Assembly: GCA_024760545.1 (NCBI GenBank)
Contig: CP060502.1
Span: 62,001-126,000, forward strand
Direction: 5' to 3'
DNA length: 64,000 nt
Origin: Nitrospira sp.
GTDB lineage: Bacteria > Nitrospirota > Nitrospiria > Nitrospirales > Nitrospiraceae
Position 1 is the stretch's first letter. Every line of letters starts with the position of its first letter. The notes under the pieces were generated by a model. It did no database searches. It saw only the letters and a program-made list of their open reading frames with translations, and was not told where the DNA came from. Below are positions 34,908 through 43,123 of the stretch, piece by piece. Position numbers and translations under genes: made by a program.

Positions 34908-35039
34908 GTAAACAGCCTTCCGATCAGCGTCCATACCTGACTCACCACCGCGAACAGACAGAACCCCGATCATTCTTCATACGGACACATGGCCCTCACC
35001 TCGTTCACAACGCCGTCAATCGTCAGTATTGGCTTGCTC

Positions 35040-35480
35040 TCACTCATTCCCTGTACGACTTCTTCCTAACGCCTTGTCTTCACTGTCCAGGCTCGCCAGA
35101 ATAGGGCATCGATTCGTCGGCCGTCTGGCCCGGCAGGTTCGGATCAAGTGTCGCAGCGCCGTCGCCAGCGCTTGCAGATCCCGCACTTTCGCCCCCACGT
35201 GTTTCAACTTGGCCTCGGCTTTTCGTTGAACATCACCACAGCGGGCTTTCGAGCTGACCTGAAGATCAAGCAGTTCCTTGATCTCATGGAGCGTGAAGCC
35301 CAACGCCTGCGCATTCTTGATGAACCGCAGCCGCCTTTGAGCTTCTCTGTTGTAGAGCCTGTAGCCGGATGGCAGCCGAGAGGTGGGGCCGAGTATGTGG
35401 CGTCGTTCGTAGTAGCGAATCGTTTCGATATTCACCGCAGCAGCTTTTGCGAATTGTCCAATTGTGAGTTCGGTCGGCAT
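35040..35480 (-). CDS. merR: MerR-type mercury-responsive regulator
   Basis: A 146-residue MerR-family regulator: helix-turn-helix TIGQFAKAAAVNIETIRYYERRHILGPTSRLPSGYRLYNREAQRRLRFIKNAQALGFTLHEIKELLDL, then the dimer helix. Cys residues are placed as in mercury MerR: one in ARCGDVQ and a pair C-x8-C in IRTCRARRPTNRCPIL. The start at 35480 follows GAGG and gives the standard length. A TTGACT/TATCGT pair with a 20-bp spacer lies upstream (35497-35528). It is co-directional with merT, so the promoter probably drives merR and its downstream genes together. Confidence 0.88.
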   Translation of the reverse strand: MPTELTIGQFAKAAAVNIETIRYYERRHILGPTSRLPSGYRLYNREAQRRLRFIKNAQALGFTLHEIKELLDLQVSSKARCGDVQRKAEAKLKHVGAKVRDLQALATALRHLIRTCRARRPTNRCPILASLDSEDKALGRSRTGNE

Positions 35481-35496
35481 GTCCACCTCATCGATG

Positions 35497-35528
35497 ACGA
35501 TACACCCTGTACCATAGTACTGAGTCAA
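35497..35528 (-). promoter_or_regulatory. MerR-type promoter/operator upstream of merR
   Basis: Read on the minus strand, a -35 TTGACT (35523-35528) and a -10-like TATCGT (35497-35502) are separated by an unusually long spacer of 20 bp containing a GTAC dyad (AGTAC..GGTAC). This is the overlong-spacer architecture that MerR untwists. The exact -10 is uncertain. Confidence 0.6.
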
Positions 35529-35630
35529 GAGGGCTGTGTGTCTTTCATCCTCTTCCAAGCCATAAGGATCTCTTTCACGGGTGACTTTCCTCGACTGCCT
35601 CCACGGTCCAGAGACTGGTAATGGTGTGAC

Positions 35631-35646
35631 TGTAAGCTAGCTCACA
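35631..35646. promoter_or_regulatory. Crp-like palindrome (site 6)
   Basis: TGTAAGCTAGCTCACA fits TGTRA-N6-TYACA and lies 111 bp before arsM. It closely matches the inverse of site 4 at 16629. Confidence 0.6.
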
Positions 35647-35665
35647 GAAGCGAGAGGCTTTTCCC

Positions 35666-35683
35666 TGTATATGGACCTATACA
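35666..35683. promoter_or_regulatory. candidate ArsR operator before arsM
   Basis: TGTATA-N6-TATACA is an 18-bp inverted repeat (35666-35683) located 74 bp upstream of the arsM start, overlapping the likely promoter. It is a candidate for the ArsR encoded two genes downstream. Confidence 0.5.
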
Positions 35684-35757
35684 CGTATCTCGATAGACGT
35701 AGGATCGATATAAAAAGAACAGATCTTTCACGAAAAGTAGTGTCACAAGAGGAGACT

Positions 35758-36945
35758 ATGCTGATCGATGACATCACCCAGAAAGTCAGTGACCGGTATG
35801 CGCGGGCTGCCGCGACAGGCGAGCAGATGTGTTGTCCGACGAGTTACGACCTCCCAGAATTGAAGTCGTTTATTCCGGACGAGGTACTCAAGATTTCCTA
35901 TGGGTGCGGCACGCCAGCCGGTTTAAAGACCGTCCGTTCCGGCGAGACGGTCCTCGATATTGGTTCCGGTGGAGGAATCGACTGCTTCGAAGCCTCACGC
36001 CTGGTCGGACCATCCGGGCATGTGATTGGCATCGATATGACGGACACGATGTTGGAGATCGCGCGCCGCAATGCGCCGATCGTAGCAGTCAATCTGGGCT
36101 ATGCCTCCACGAATGTGGAGTTTCGAAAAGGGATGGCGGACGCGATGCCGGTGGACGACAACGTGATCGATCTCATCATTTCCAATTGCGTCATTAATCT
36201 GGCACCGGATAAGCACAAGGTCTTCCGTGAGATGTTCCGTGTCACGAATCCAGGGGGACGTTTTACGATTTCCGATATCGTGTCGGACCAGCAGGCCCCG
36301 CAATACCTGATTCATGATGCAGAGAAATGGGGTGATTGTCTCTCAGGTGCGTTGACGCTCGCGAACTATATTGCCGGTATGGTGGAAGCCGGGTTTCTCG
36401 GTATCCATCTCGTCTCATTCTCTCCCTGGCAGGTCATCGACGGCATTCACTTTTTCTCCGTAACGCTGACCGGCTATAAACTCGCGGCGCAACCCACGGA
36501 CCCGACCGCTTGTTACGCGACACTTCGGGGCCCCTTCAGCCGCGTGGTGGATGAATGTGGCATCAGCTACCCACGAGGGGTCTCACAGCCAATCGGGCCC
36601 GAGACGGCGCTGCTGCTGAGTCAGCCTCCGTTCGTCCCATATTTTGTGCTCTCCCATGAACCAATCTCGTTCGAACGATCCGATGCGCGCTGGTGGGCGG
36701 TGTTGCCCGCACAAGCCCCTTGCATGTGGAAAGGGGACTTCGCGCTATTCGCAGGACCGTTTCTCGAAGTGGCCGATGACGATCATCACGTCTATCGACG
36801 GGGAGCACCGCTGGAGGTGTGCTCCAAGACCCTCACGGTGTTGACAACCGAGGGGTACGCTCCGCATTTCGCGATCATCAATCGCGCTGGCCAACGTGTG
36901 AATGGCGGCGAGGTCACCTGTGCGCCCAATGGAGGCTGCTGCTGA
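35758..36945 (+). CDS. arsM: arsenite S-adenosylmethionine methyltransferase with C-terminal extension
   Basis: A 395-residue ArsM. SAM motif VLDIGSGGG (65-73) is followed by the three family Cys that bind arsenic: C50 (SYGCGTP), C143 (SNCVINL) and C193 (GDCLSGAL). The usual ArsM length is about 260-280, so residues after about 250 form an extra domain without an obvious name, and the protein ends in GGCC. It methylates As(III) in the cytosol. The start at 35758 follows GAGGAG. Its stop overlaps the arsR start by one base (TGATG), so the two are coupled. Confidence 0.92.
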   Translation: MLIDDITQKVSDRYARAAATGEQMCCPTSYDLPELKSFIPDEVLKISYGCGTPAGLKTVRSGETVLDIGSGGGIDCFEASRLVGPSGHVIGIDMTDTMLEIARRNAPIVAVNLGYASTNVEFRKGMADAMPVDDNVIDLIISNCVINLAPDKHKVFREMFRVTNPGGRFTISDIVSDQQAPQYLIHDAEKWGDCLSGALTLANYIAGMVEAGFLGIHLVSFSPWQVIDGIHFFSVTLTGYKLAAQPTDPTACYATLRGPFSRVVDECGISYPRGVSQPIGPETALLLSQPPFVPYFVLSHEPISFERSDARWWAVLPAQAPCMWKGDFALFAGPFLEVADDDHHVYRRGAPLEVCSKTLTVLTTEGYAPHFAIINRAGQRVNGGEVTCAPNGGCC

Positions 36946-37313
36946 TGAAGTCCGACTCCACCGGAATTATGCTCACCGTGGACCAATGCGCCCTGACGCT
37001 CAAGGCCCTGGCGGACCACACGCGGTTGCGCATCCTGGAGTCGTTACTGGTTGAGGAGAAATGCGTGATGGACCTTGTGCGGTACTTACACTGTCCACAA
37101 CCGCAGATCTCCCATCATCTCCGGATTCTCCGAGATGCCAGATTAGTTGAAGGAATTCGGGAGGGCCAGCAGGTGTGTTATCGCATTGCGCCACGGGTTC
37201 AACACGTGCTGGCCAATCGGCAAGGACGGGCGCTCAACTTCGGATGTTGCGAGCTGCGATTCCCGGACCCGGTGTTGAGCCATGGTAAGCATAGGACGCA
37301 CCTCCTGACGTGA
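36945..37313 (+). CDS. arsR: ArsR/SmtB-family repressor
   Basis: A 122-residue winged-helix repressor: LTLKALADHTRLRILESLLVEEKCVMDLVRYLHCPQPQISHHLRILRDARLVEGIREGQQVCYRI. Cys residues suited to As(III) binding are C15, C40 (EEKC), C50 and the C-terminal pair C101-C102 (FGCCEL). It is coupled to arsM through a TGATG overlap. The inverted repeat before arsM may be its operator. The next gene starts close downstream, so arsM-arsR-arsS form one operon. Confidence 0.87.
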   Translation: MKSDSTGIMLTVDQCALTLKALADHTRLRILESLLVEEKCVMDLVRYLHCPQPQISHHLRILRDARLVEGIREGQQVCYRIAPRVQHVLANRQGRALNFGCCELRFPDPVLSHGKHRTHLLT

Positions 37314-37357
37314 TGGTGGATTTTCGAGGTGCTTCTCGCGTGCTCACGGAGACACAC

Positions 37358-38395
37358 ATGCCACTGACTTTACTCGGACGACAGAATCCTCTGGCCTCCT
37401 CCAATGAACAGCTCAAGGTGCTTATGAGCACAGGTGGTTGTCCTCCGTTCGAACGGCGTCTCGAGCAGGCCAGCCTCTTTCCGCTCCATGCCACGGGGAT
37501 CACCATCCTTCAGATCAACGTCGGCAAACTCTGCAACCAAACCTGCGGACATTGTCACGTGGATGCGGGGCCGGATCGTACTGAAATCATGTCGGACGAG
37601 ATAGCCGATCTCTGTCTCGCGGCGTTGGCGAGGACAGACATTCCCACCATCGATATCACGGGCGGGGCACCGGAGCTCAACCCGAACTTTCGCCGCCTGG
37701 TCAAAGGGGCCCGTGCGCTCGGCCGTCATGTGATGGATCGATGCAACCTGTCCGTGTTGCTGCTTCCCTCCCAAGCGGATCTGGCTGAGTTTCTGGCCGC
37801 CCACCATGTTGAAATCATTGCCTCGCTTCCGGCCTATCTTGCCAGTCAAACTGATGCGCAGCGGGGGAAGGGAATCTTTGAGAAATCCATCGAGGCCCTC
37901 ACGCGTTTGAACAGACTCGGGTACGGGCGACCGGAGAGCGGCCTCGCCCTGAACCTTGTGTACAATCCGGTCGGCGCGTTTCTCCCCCCAAAGCAAGAGG
38001 CGATCGAAGCTCAATTTCGGAAAGAGCTCCGGAGGCGGTATGGTATCGAGTTTACCCGTCTCTATACCATCACCAACATGCCGATCAGCCGTTTTCTAGA
38101 GTTCCTGACCGAGAGTGGTAATTACGACGCCTATATGGAACGGCTGGTCACTGCCTTCAATCCTACCGCTGCGGCAGGCGTCATGTGCCGATCGATGATT
38201 TCCGTGGGGTGGGACGGCATCCTGTACGATTGCGACTTCAATCAGATGCTCACGCTGCCGGTCAAGGAAGAGATGCCGCGCCATATTCGCGACTTTGATC
38301 CGACCCGCCTCGGCACACGCAGGATTGTGATGGGCAATCACTGCTACGGGTGCACAGCCGGCGCTGGCTCGTCCTGCGGAGGAGCGGTCGCGTGA
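37358..38395 (+). CDS. arsS: arsenosugar biosynthesis radical SAM protein ArsS
   Basis: A 345-residue radical SAM enzyme with C59-x3-C63-x2-C66 (CNQTCGHCHVDAGP), the ITGGAPELNPNF segment, and a C-terminal Cys cluster CYGCTAGAGSSCGG. This is the ArsS pattern for building dimethylarsinoyl ribosides from methylated arsenic. I choose the ATG at 37358 because GGAG sits about 6-8 bp before it; an in-frame ATG at 37313 overlaps arsR like TGATG and is the alternative. It follows arsM and arsR and precedes pstS. Confidence 0.9.
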   Translation: MPLTLLGRQNPLASSNEQLKVLMSTGGCPPFERRLEQASLFPLHATGITILQINVGKLCNQTCGHCHVDAGPDRTEIMSDEIADLCLAALARTDIPTIDITGGAPELNPNFRRLVKGARALGRHVMDRCNLSVLLLPSQADLAEFLAAHHVEIIASLPAYLASQTDAQRGKGIFEKSIEALTRLNRLGYGRPESGLALNLVYNPVGAFLPPKQEAIEAQFRKELRRRYGIEFTRLYTITNMPISRFLEFLTESGNYDAYMERLVTAFNPTAAAGVMCRSMISVGWDGILYDCDFNQMLTLPVKEEMPRHIRDFDPTRLGTRRIVMGNHCYGCTAGAGSSCGGAVA

Positions 38396-38430
38396 TTCAT
38401 TCCGCATCTCTATTACATGGAGATATCTAC

Positions 38431-39279
38431 ATGCTGACATGGTTATGCTCGATCGTCCCCAAGAAGTCCCTGTTCCTGGCCGCATACTCGATCGCTGGCC
38501 TTCTGTCTCTCCCGGCATCAGCCGCCGATCAACTGACCGGAAAGCTCATCATCACCGGATCGAGTACCATAGCTCCGGTCATTTCCGAGATTGGGAAACG
38601 GTTTGAATCGGTACACCCCGGCACGCGGGTAGACGTGCAAACCGGTGGCTCCTCACGCGGCATCGCGGATGCTCGCCAAGGACTCGCTGATATTGGAATG
38701 GTCTCGCGTGCACTGAAGGAGGACGAGGGAGACCTCCATGCATTTATGATTGCCCGTGATGGTATCGGGATCATTGTTCATAAGGAGAACCCGGTCCAGA
38801 TTCTCACCGACGAGCAAATCATCGCGATCTATACGGGCAAGATCACCAATTGGACGGTGATAGGAGGGAAAGACGCGGCCATCACCGTCGTGAACAAAGC
38901 GGAGGGCCGATCTACACTTGAATTATTCTTGCATCACTTCAAGATCAAGAATGTGGACGTGAGGGCTCAGGTCGTGATCGGTGACAACGAACAGGGAGTT
39001 AAAACCGTCGCGGGCAATCGAAATGCCATCGGGTATGTCTCCATCGGCACGGCCGAATACGATGAATCTCAAGGCGTACCCATTAAACTCCTTCCGATCG
39101 GAGGAGTTGCTGCTTCCACCGAAAATGTGCGGAACGGAACCTTTCCCCTTGCCCGTCCTCTGCACATCATCACCCGGACTCCCCCTGTTGGATTGGCCAA
39201 GGCCTTTATCGGCTATGCACAGTCCAAAGCCGCGCATGACATCATCAAGGAGCAATACTTTGTCCCATTGGTCGACTGA
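38431..39279 (+). CDS. pstS: phosphate ABC transporter substrate-binding protein
   Basis: A 282-residue PstS-type protein with a signal peptide (IVPKKSLFLAAYSIAGLLSLPASAAD) and the binding fold: KLIITGSSTIAPVISEIGKRF, VQTGGSSRGIADARQGLADIGMVSRAL, IGIIVHKENPVQILTDEQIIAIYTGKITNW. The TGSST and GGSSRG loops bind phosphate or arsenate. The start at 38431 follows GGAG. Placement directly behind arsS links it to arsenic/phosphate discrimination; the actual ligand is not known. Confidence 0.92.
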   Translation: MLTWLCSIVPKKSLFLAAYSIAGLLSLPASAADQLTGKLIITGSSTIAPVISEIGKRFESVHPGTRVDVQTGGSSRGIADARQGLADIGMVSRALKEDEGDLHAFMIARDGIGIIVHKENPVQILTDEQIIAIYTGKITNWTVIGGKDAAITVVNKAEGRSTLELFLHHFKIKNVDVRAQVVIGDNEQGVKTVAGNRNAIGYVSIGTAEYDESQGVPIKLLPIGGVAASTENVRNGTFPLARPLHIITRTPPVGLAKAFIGYAQSKAAHDIIKEQYFVPLVD

Positions 39280-40114
39280 CGGTCTCCTGTGCTGGCTCTT
39301 GCGCGGCATTGCCACAATCGCCGGCGTGATCGTTGTGCTCATCGTGGCCTTCCTGATCGTGGAAGCGTTTCCCGTCCTCCATCACGTAGGTCTGCGACGA
39401 TTCTTTACCGATCCTTCCTGGCATCCAGCCCAGGGCTTGTACAACCTCACGCCGATGCTGTGGGGTACCCTGTTCGCCATGGCTGGGGCGGTGATGGTCG
39501 CCACCCCACTGGGCATTCTCTCTGCCGTATTCTGCCACTACTATGCGCCGCCAGCCGTTGCCCGACCCTATCGGCGCCTGATCGAGTTGCTCGCAGGCAT
39601 TCCATCTGTGGTCTATGGTTTGTGGGGACTCGTGGTGCTGGTCCCGCTGATTGGGGAGATACACCCCCCTGGACCCAGCCTATTGGCGGGTATCGTAATC
39701 CTCGCGATTATGATTCTTCCCACCATCGCCTTGATGGCAGACGCGAGTCTGGCTAACGTGCCGCCACATTACTTGCGTGGCGCGGCAGCATTAGGTCTGC
39801 CACGATGGGCAACGGTCCAAGGAATTGTGTTCCCTGCAGCGAAATCAGGATTGTTCACCGGAGTCATCCTTGAGACTGGTCGGGCCATCGGCGAGACGAT
39901 GGCGATTCTGATGGTCTGTGGGAACGTGGTCCAGACTCCTTCCAGCTTCTTCGACCCTATCCGGACACTGACCGCCAATATTGCCTTAGAAATGGCCTAT
40001 GCGCTCGGTGACCATCGTTCCGCGTTATTCGTCAGTGGGCTGGTCTTGATGGCCATGGTTGTGGCGCTTGCCGTCTCGGCGGAATGGATCAGTCGCGGGA
40101 GAATTTATGGCTGA
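39260..40114 (+). CDS. pstC: phosphate ABC transporter permease PstC
   Basis: A 284-residue inner-membrane permease with a single-helix N-terminus, then the binding-protein-dependent transport domain (LELLAGIPSVVYGLWGLVVLVPLIGEI, then the EAA loop LRGAAALGLPRWATVQGIVFPAAKSGLFTGVILETGRAIGETMAIL). The start is a TTG at 39260 with AAGGAG exactly 7 bp upstream. It overlaps the end of pstS by 20 bp. It is 30-40 residues shorter at the N-terminus than some PstC. It pairs with PstA and PstB. Confidence 0.9.
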   Translation: MSHWSTDGLLCWLLRGIATIAGVIVVLIVAFLIVEAFPVLHHVGLRRFFTDPSWHPAQGLYNLTPMLWGTLFAMAGAVMVATPLGILSAVFCHYYAPPAVARPYRRLIELLAGIPSVVYGLWGLVVLVPLIGEIHPPGPSLLAGIVILAIMILPTIALMADASLANVPPHYLRGAAALGLPRWATVQGIVFPAAKSGLFTGVILETGRAIGETMAILMVCGNVVQTPSSFFDPIRTLTANIALEMAYALGDHRSALFVSGLVLMAMVVALAVSAEWISRGRIYG

Positions 40115-40970
40115 GACTCTGAGCCAACCACAGAATTCCCGTGAATGGCTTGCATTCGTTCTCGTCTGGGGAGCGGCAGCGCTCGTGACCGCCACATTGT
40201 GCTGGCTGCTGGGGGACATCGTTCGGCATGGACTGAGCCACGTCTCCTGGACGTTTCTGACTGCCCCCCCGGAGAACGCTGGGCGCCGAGGCGGGATCGG
40301 CCCTATCCTGGTTTCGACATCCTTGATTCTGGGAGTCTGTCTCGCTGTATCCCTCCCCATTGGTATCGGCACCGCCGTCCTCCTCGCCGAATTTACATCG
40401 GACCAAAGCCTGTTCGGGCGGATGACCCGCCGTAGCCTCGACGTCCTGGCTGGTGTGCCGTCGATCGTCTTCGGCCTGTTCGGCAACGCGTTCTTTTGCA
40501 AGACGCTGGGGCTCGGCTTTTCGATCCTCTCCGGCGGGCTGACTCTGGCCTGCATGGTGTTGCCGATCTTGATCCGATCAACGGAGGAAGGGTTTCGCGC
40601 CGTGCCGACTAGTTACCGGATTTCCGCCGCGGCACTAGGACTGTCGCGCACCACAACCCTTGTTCACCTCTTGCTACCGGCAGCGGTACCCGGTCTCTTG
40701 GTTGGTCTGGTCCTTGGAGTCGGCCGTGCGATTGCCGAGACGGCTGCACTCATCTTCACAAGTGGCTATGTGGATCGGATGCCGGAGTCGCTGCTCGATT
40801 CCGGTCGCGCGCTGTCTATCCACATCTTCGATCTCTCCATGAATGTGTCCGGCGGAGACGCGAATGCCTATGCCTCAGCGCTGGTCTTAATTATCATGTT
40901 ACTCGCCATCAACGGTACCGCCTCCTGGCTGGCAACATACGGGCTCCACCGAAAGGTCGTGACAGTATGA
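40107..40970 (+). CDS. pstA: phosphate ABC transporter permease PstA
   Basis: A 287-residue permease: GIGPILVSTSLILGVCLAVSLPIGIGTAVLLAEF, LDVLAGVPSIVFGLFGNAFF, and the EAA loop SYRISAAALGLSRTTTLVHLLLPAAVPGLLVGLVLGVGRAIAETAAL. It overlaps the pstC end by 8 bp and the pstB start by 4 bp, so it is tightly coupled. It makes the membrane pore with PstC. Confidence 0.92.
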   Translation: MAETLSQPQNSREWLAFVLVWGAAALVTATLCWLLGDIVRHGLSHVSWTFLTAPPENAGRRGGIGPILVSTSLILGVCLAVSLPIGIGTAVLLAEFTSDQSLFGRMTRRSLDVLAGVPSIVFGLFGNAFFCKTLGLGFSILSGGLTLACMVLPILIRSTEEGFRAVPTSYRISAAALGLSRTTTLVHLLLPAAVPGLLVGLVLGVGRAIAETAALIFTSGYVDRMPESLLDSGRALSIHIFDLSMNVSGGDANAYASALVLIIMLLAINGTASWLATYGLHRKVVTV

Positions 40971-41806
40971 TGCCGGTCGAACCCATTACAGGGTCGCGCC
41001 CCCGACATCCGCTCGAAGATCGACCTGCTTGCTGTGAGCCTCAACCCTTCGTTGCAATAGATCGGCTCAGCTTGCACTACGGCAACAAGCCGGTGTTTGA
41101 GGACGTGACGTTGGCGATCAACAAGGGATGCATCACGGCTCTCGTGGGACCGTCAGGATGCGGGAAGACTAGCTTCCTCACATGTTTGAACCGCCTGACC
41201 GATCTGATCGCCGGGTGTCGTGTAGCGGGACGTATCACCATTGATACCTTCGATGTGTTGGCATCGGAGACCGATGTCATCCGACTTCGTCGTCGCGTCG
41301 GCATGATCTTCCAGAAACCAAATCCCTTTCCCTTATCGATTCGGAAAAACCTCGAATTCTCTTTGCGCGAGCATGGGCTACGGAATCGAGAGCAGATGGC
41401 GCGGACGATTGAGAGCACGCTCCACGATGTCGGATTATGGGACGAAGTCAAGGATCGCCTGGACTCGCCGGCCTTGGCCTTGTCCGGCGGCCAACAACAA
41501 CGCCTCTGTATTGCCAGAGCACTGGCCCTTTCACCGGAAGTGCTGCTCATGGATGAGCCGTGTAGCGCACTCGATCCGCTCTCCAGCGGCGTGGTCGAAG
41601 ATTTGATTGTGAGTCTGCGGGGACGCTATACCATCCTGATCGTCACCCACAACCTGGCGCAGGCTCGACGCATCGCGGACTATGCCGCGCTCTTCTGGGT
41701 TCAAAACGGAACGGGACGGTTGATCGAGACGGGAACCGCCAAGCAGATATTTGAAGAACCCCGTGATCCACTGACTGCGGCCTATGTCAGTGGAATGAGA
41801 GGATAG
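40967..41806 (+). CDS. pstB: phosphate ABC transporter ATPase PstB
   Basis: A 279-residue ATPase with Walker A GPSGCGKT, the PstB-type QKPNPFPLSI Q-loop, signature ALSGGQQQR, Walker B LLMDEPCSALDP and the switch His in VTHN. It has the extended N-terminus seen in some PstB. It is translationally coupled to pstA by ATGA overlap. It powers phosphate (or, by leakiness, arsenate) import. Confidence 0.93.
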   Translation: MMPVEPITGSRPRHPLEDRPACCEPQPFVAIDRLSLHYGNKPVFEDVTLAINKGCITALVGPSGCGKTSFLTCLNRLTDLIAGCRVAGRITIDTFDVLASETDVIRLRRRVGMIFQKPNPFPLSIRKNLEFSLREHGLRNREQMARTIESTLHDVGLWDEVKDRLDSPALALSGGQQQRLCIARALALSPEVLLMDEPCSALDPLSSGVVEDLIVSLRGRYTILIVTHNLAQARRIADYAALFWVQNGTGRLIETGTAKQIFEEPRDPLTAAYVSGMRG

Positions 41807-41923
41807 CCGCAGGCTGCTTCTTCGATCAAGCTCTATCGAGTAGAGGGCGGCATGGGTAGCCTATCTGGGCGGCCTTCGGCAGAAGTCACGGGAGGATATC
41901 GATTACGTGGAGGCCTGCGTTGT

Positions 41924-42646
41924 ATGAAAGCAACTAACAGAGCAAAATCCCTCGAGACGGTCGTCGCCTTCAAATCTCTTCAGATTCAGATAGTGGAGGA
42001 CAGCAAGCGCTCGAAGACTGCTCAATTAACGTTCGATCGGGAGCCGGATAGTTCTCGTAAAGCACGGACTATGATTGTGAGAGAGAAATCTTTAGAAGCT
42101 TTCGATCCGGCCTCCCATGATTTTTCAACGATGGCGCACGTTGTCATGCTTCCCGTATTAGTTGCGGCACGCGAAGACTTGTCTGAAACGGAGGGAGGGA
42201 GTTCGGTTCAAATGGATTCTGGTTCAGGTTTCGATCAAGGTGGCATCACCACTCCAGTCAGTTCGGAGGAAGATTCGAATGGTCCCCATTCGGAACGGTC
42301 TCGATATGTCTATGGCTCCCTGATTCTTGATAGATCCCGGCATGAAGTGGTAGTACAGGGTCGGGAAATCGTATTGACCAGAAAAGAATTTGATCTACTT
42401 GAGTGTCTGCTCAAGTATCCAGGACATGTGCGACCCCGAGAAGTTCTGCTGAACGCCGTATGGGGGTACGACTACTACGGAACGACCAGGACAATAGACG
42501 TCCATATACGCCGACTCAAGCAAAAGATTCCCATGCTGAATCGAGCGATCGTGAGTGTGAGAGGTCTGGGATATAAGCTTACAGACAGAGCCATCAATGT
42601 TGGTACAGACCCATGGTGCTGTGCCTGCGGCGATCTGAAAGATTGA
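41924..42646 (+). CDS. OmpR/PhoB-type winged-helix regulator with degenerate N-terminus
   Basis: A 240-residue protein. The C-terminal winged helix (about 128-220) is intact: GSLILDRSRHEVVVQGREIVLTRKEFDLLECLLKYPGHVRPREVLLNAVWGYDYYGTTRTIDVHIRRLKQKI, and SVRGLGYKL. The first 120 residues contain only scraps of a receiver (IQIVEDS; VVMLPVLVAAREDLSE) with no phospho-acceptor Asp, so a normal phosphorelay is not expected. It could be a decayed receiver or an atypical one. The start at 41924 has GGAGG behind it. It lies directly after pstB, so it might regulate phosphate uptake. A short Cys cluster (WCCACGD) ends the protein. Confidence 0.75.
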   Translation: MKATNRAKSLETVVAFKSLQIQIVEDSKRSKTAQLTFDREPDSSRKARTMIVREKSLEAFDPASHDFSTMAHVVMLPVLVAAREDLSETEGGSSVQMDSGSGFDQGGITTPVSSEEDSNGPHSERSRYVYGSLILDRSRHEVVVQGREIVLTRKEFDLLECLLKYPGHVRPREVLLNAVWGYDYYGTTRTIDVHIRRLKQKIPMLNRAIVSVRGLGYKLTDRAINVGTDPWCCACGDLKD

Positions 42647-42733
42647 AAGGCATAGGAGAGTGCTTGAACTGAACACGATCAGCTTGTCCTAGGAACTACG
42701 TCAATCAGGGCGGGAGAAGTGTGATTCATATGA

Positions 42734-43123
42734 GTGGCCCGGTCTGGCCAGGAACTGTGGGAGTTGCGCGGGATCGCCGATTATCGGATCACCATTCTGT
42801 GGGGAACGATCTGGACGACCATCGGCGCTGGGCTTTCGGGATGGGTCGCCACCGCGATGGTGAAGACCTTCAGACAAGGACTCCTGGCGCCAGACACTCC
42901 TTCATCGCCCATCCTTGCAGCCGGCGTGCTGGCTGGCGCAGTCCTGTGGGAGCTGGTTGCTTCAAGGAACGGTTTGCCTGTTTCCACCGCCCATGCACTA
43001 ACCGGCGCGATCGTCGGGGTAGGCCTCCTTACATTTGAGGCTGAGGGTCTAATGACGCGGGAGTTCCCCACCTGGGAGGGTGGGGGTGTGAGCGGGGAGC
43101 CGTCTGTTGGTCGCACGGTTTAG
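42734..43123 (+). pseudogene. PiT-family inorganic phosphate permease remnant
   Basis: The fragment ILWGTIWTTIGAGLSGWVATAMVKTF..ILAAGVLAGAVLWELVASRNGLPVSTAHALTGAIVGVGLL matches part of the N-terminal half of a PiT (PF01384) permease, with the conserved GLPVSTxHAL. The first helix and the whole C-terminal half are missing, and the tail after residue 105 (GGGVSGEPSVGRTV) is unrelated. So this is a truncated gene of about one third of the usual length. Its place next to pstSCAB suggests an earlier alternative phosphate uptake gene. Start and end are uncertain. Confidence 0.65.
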
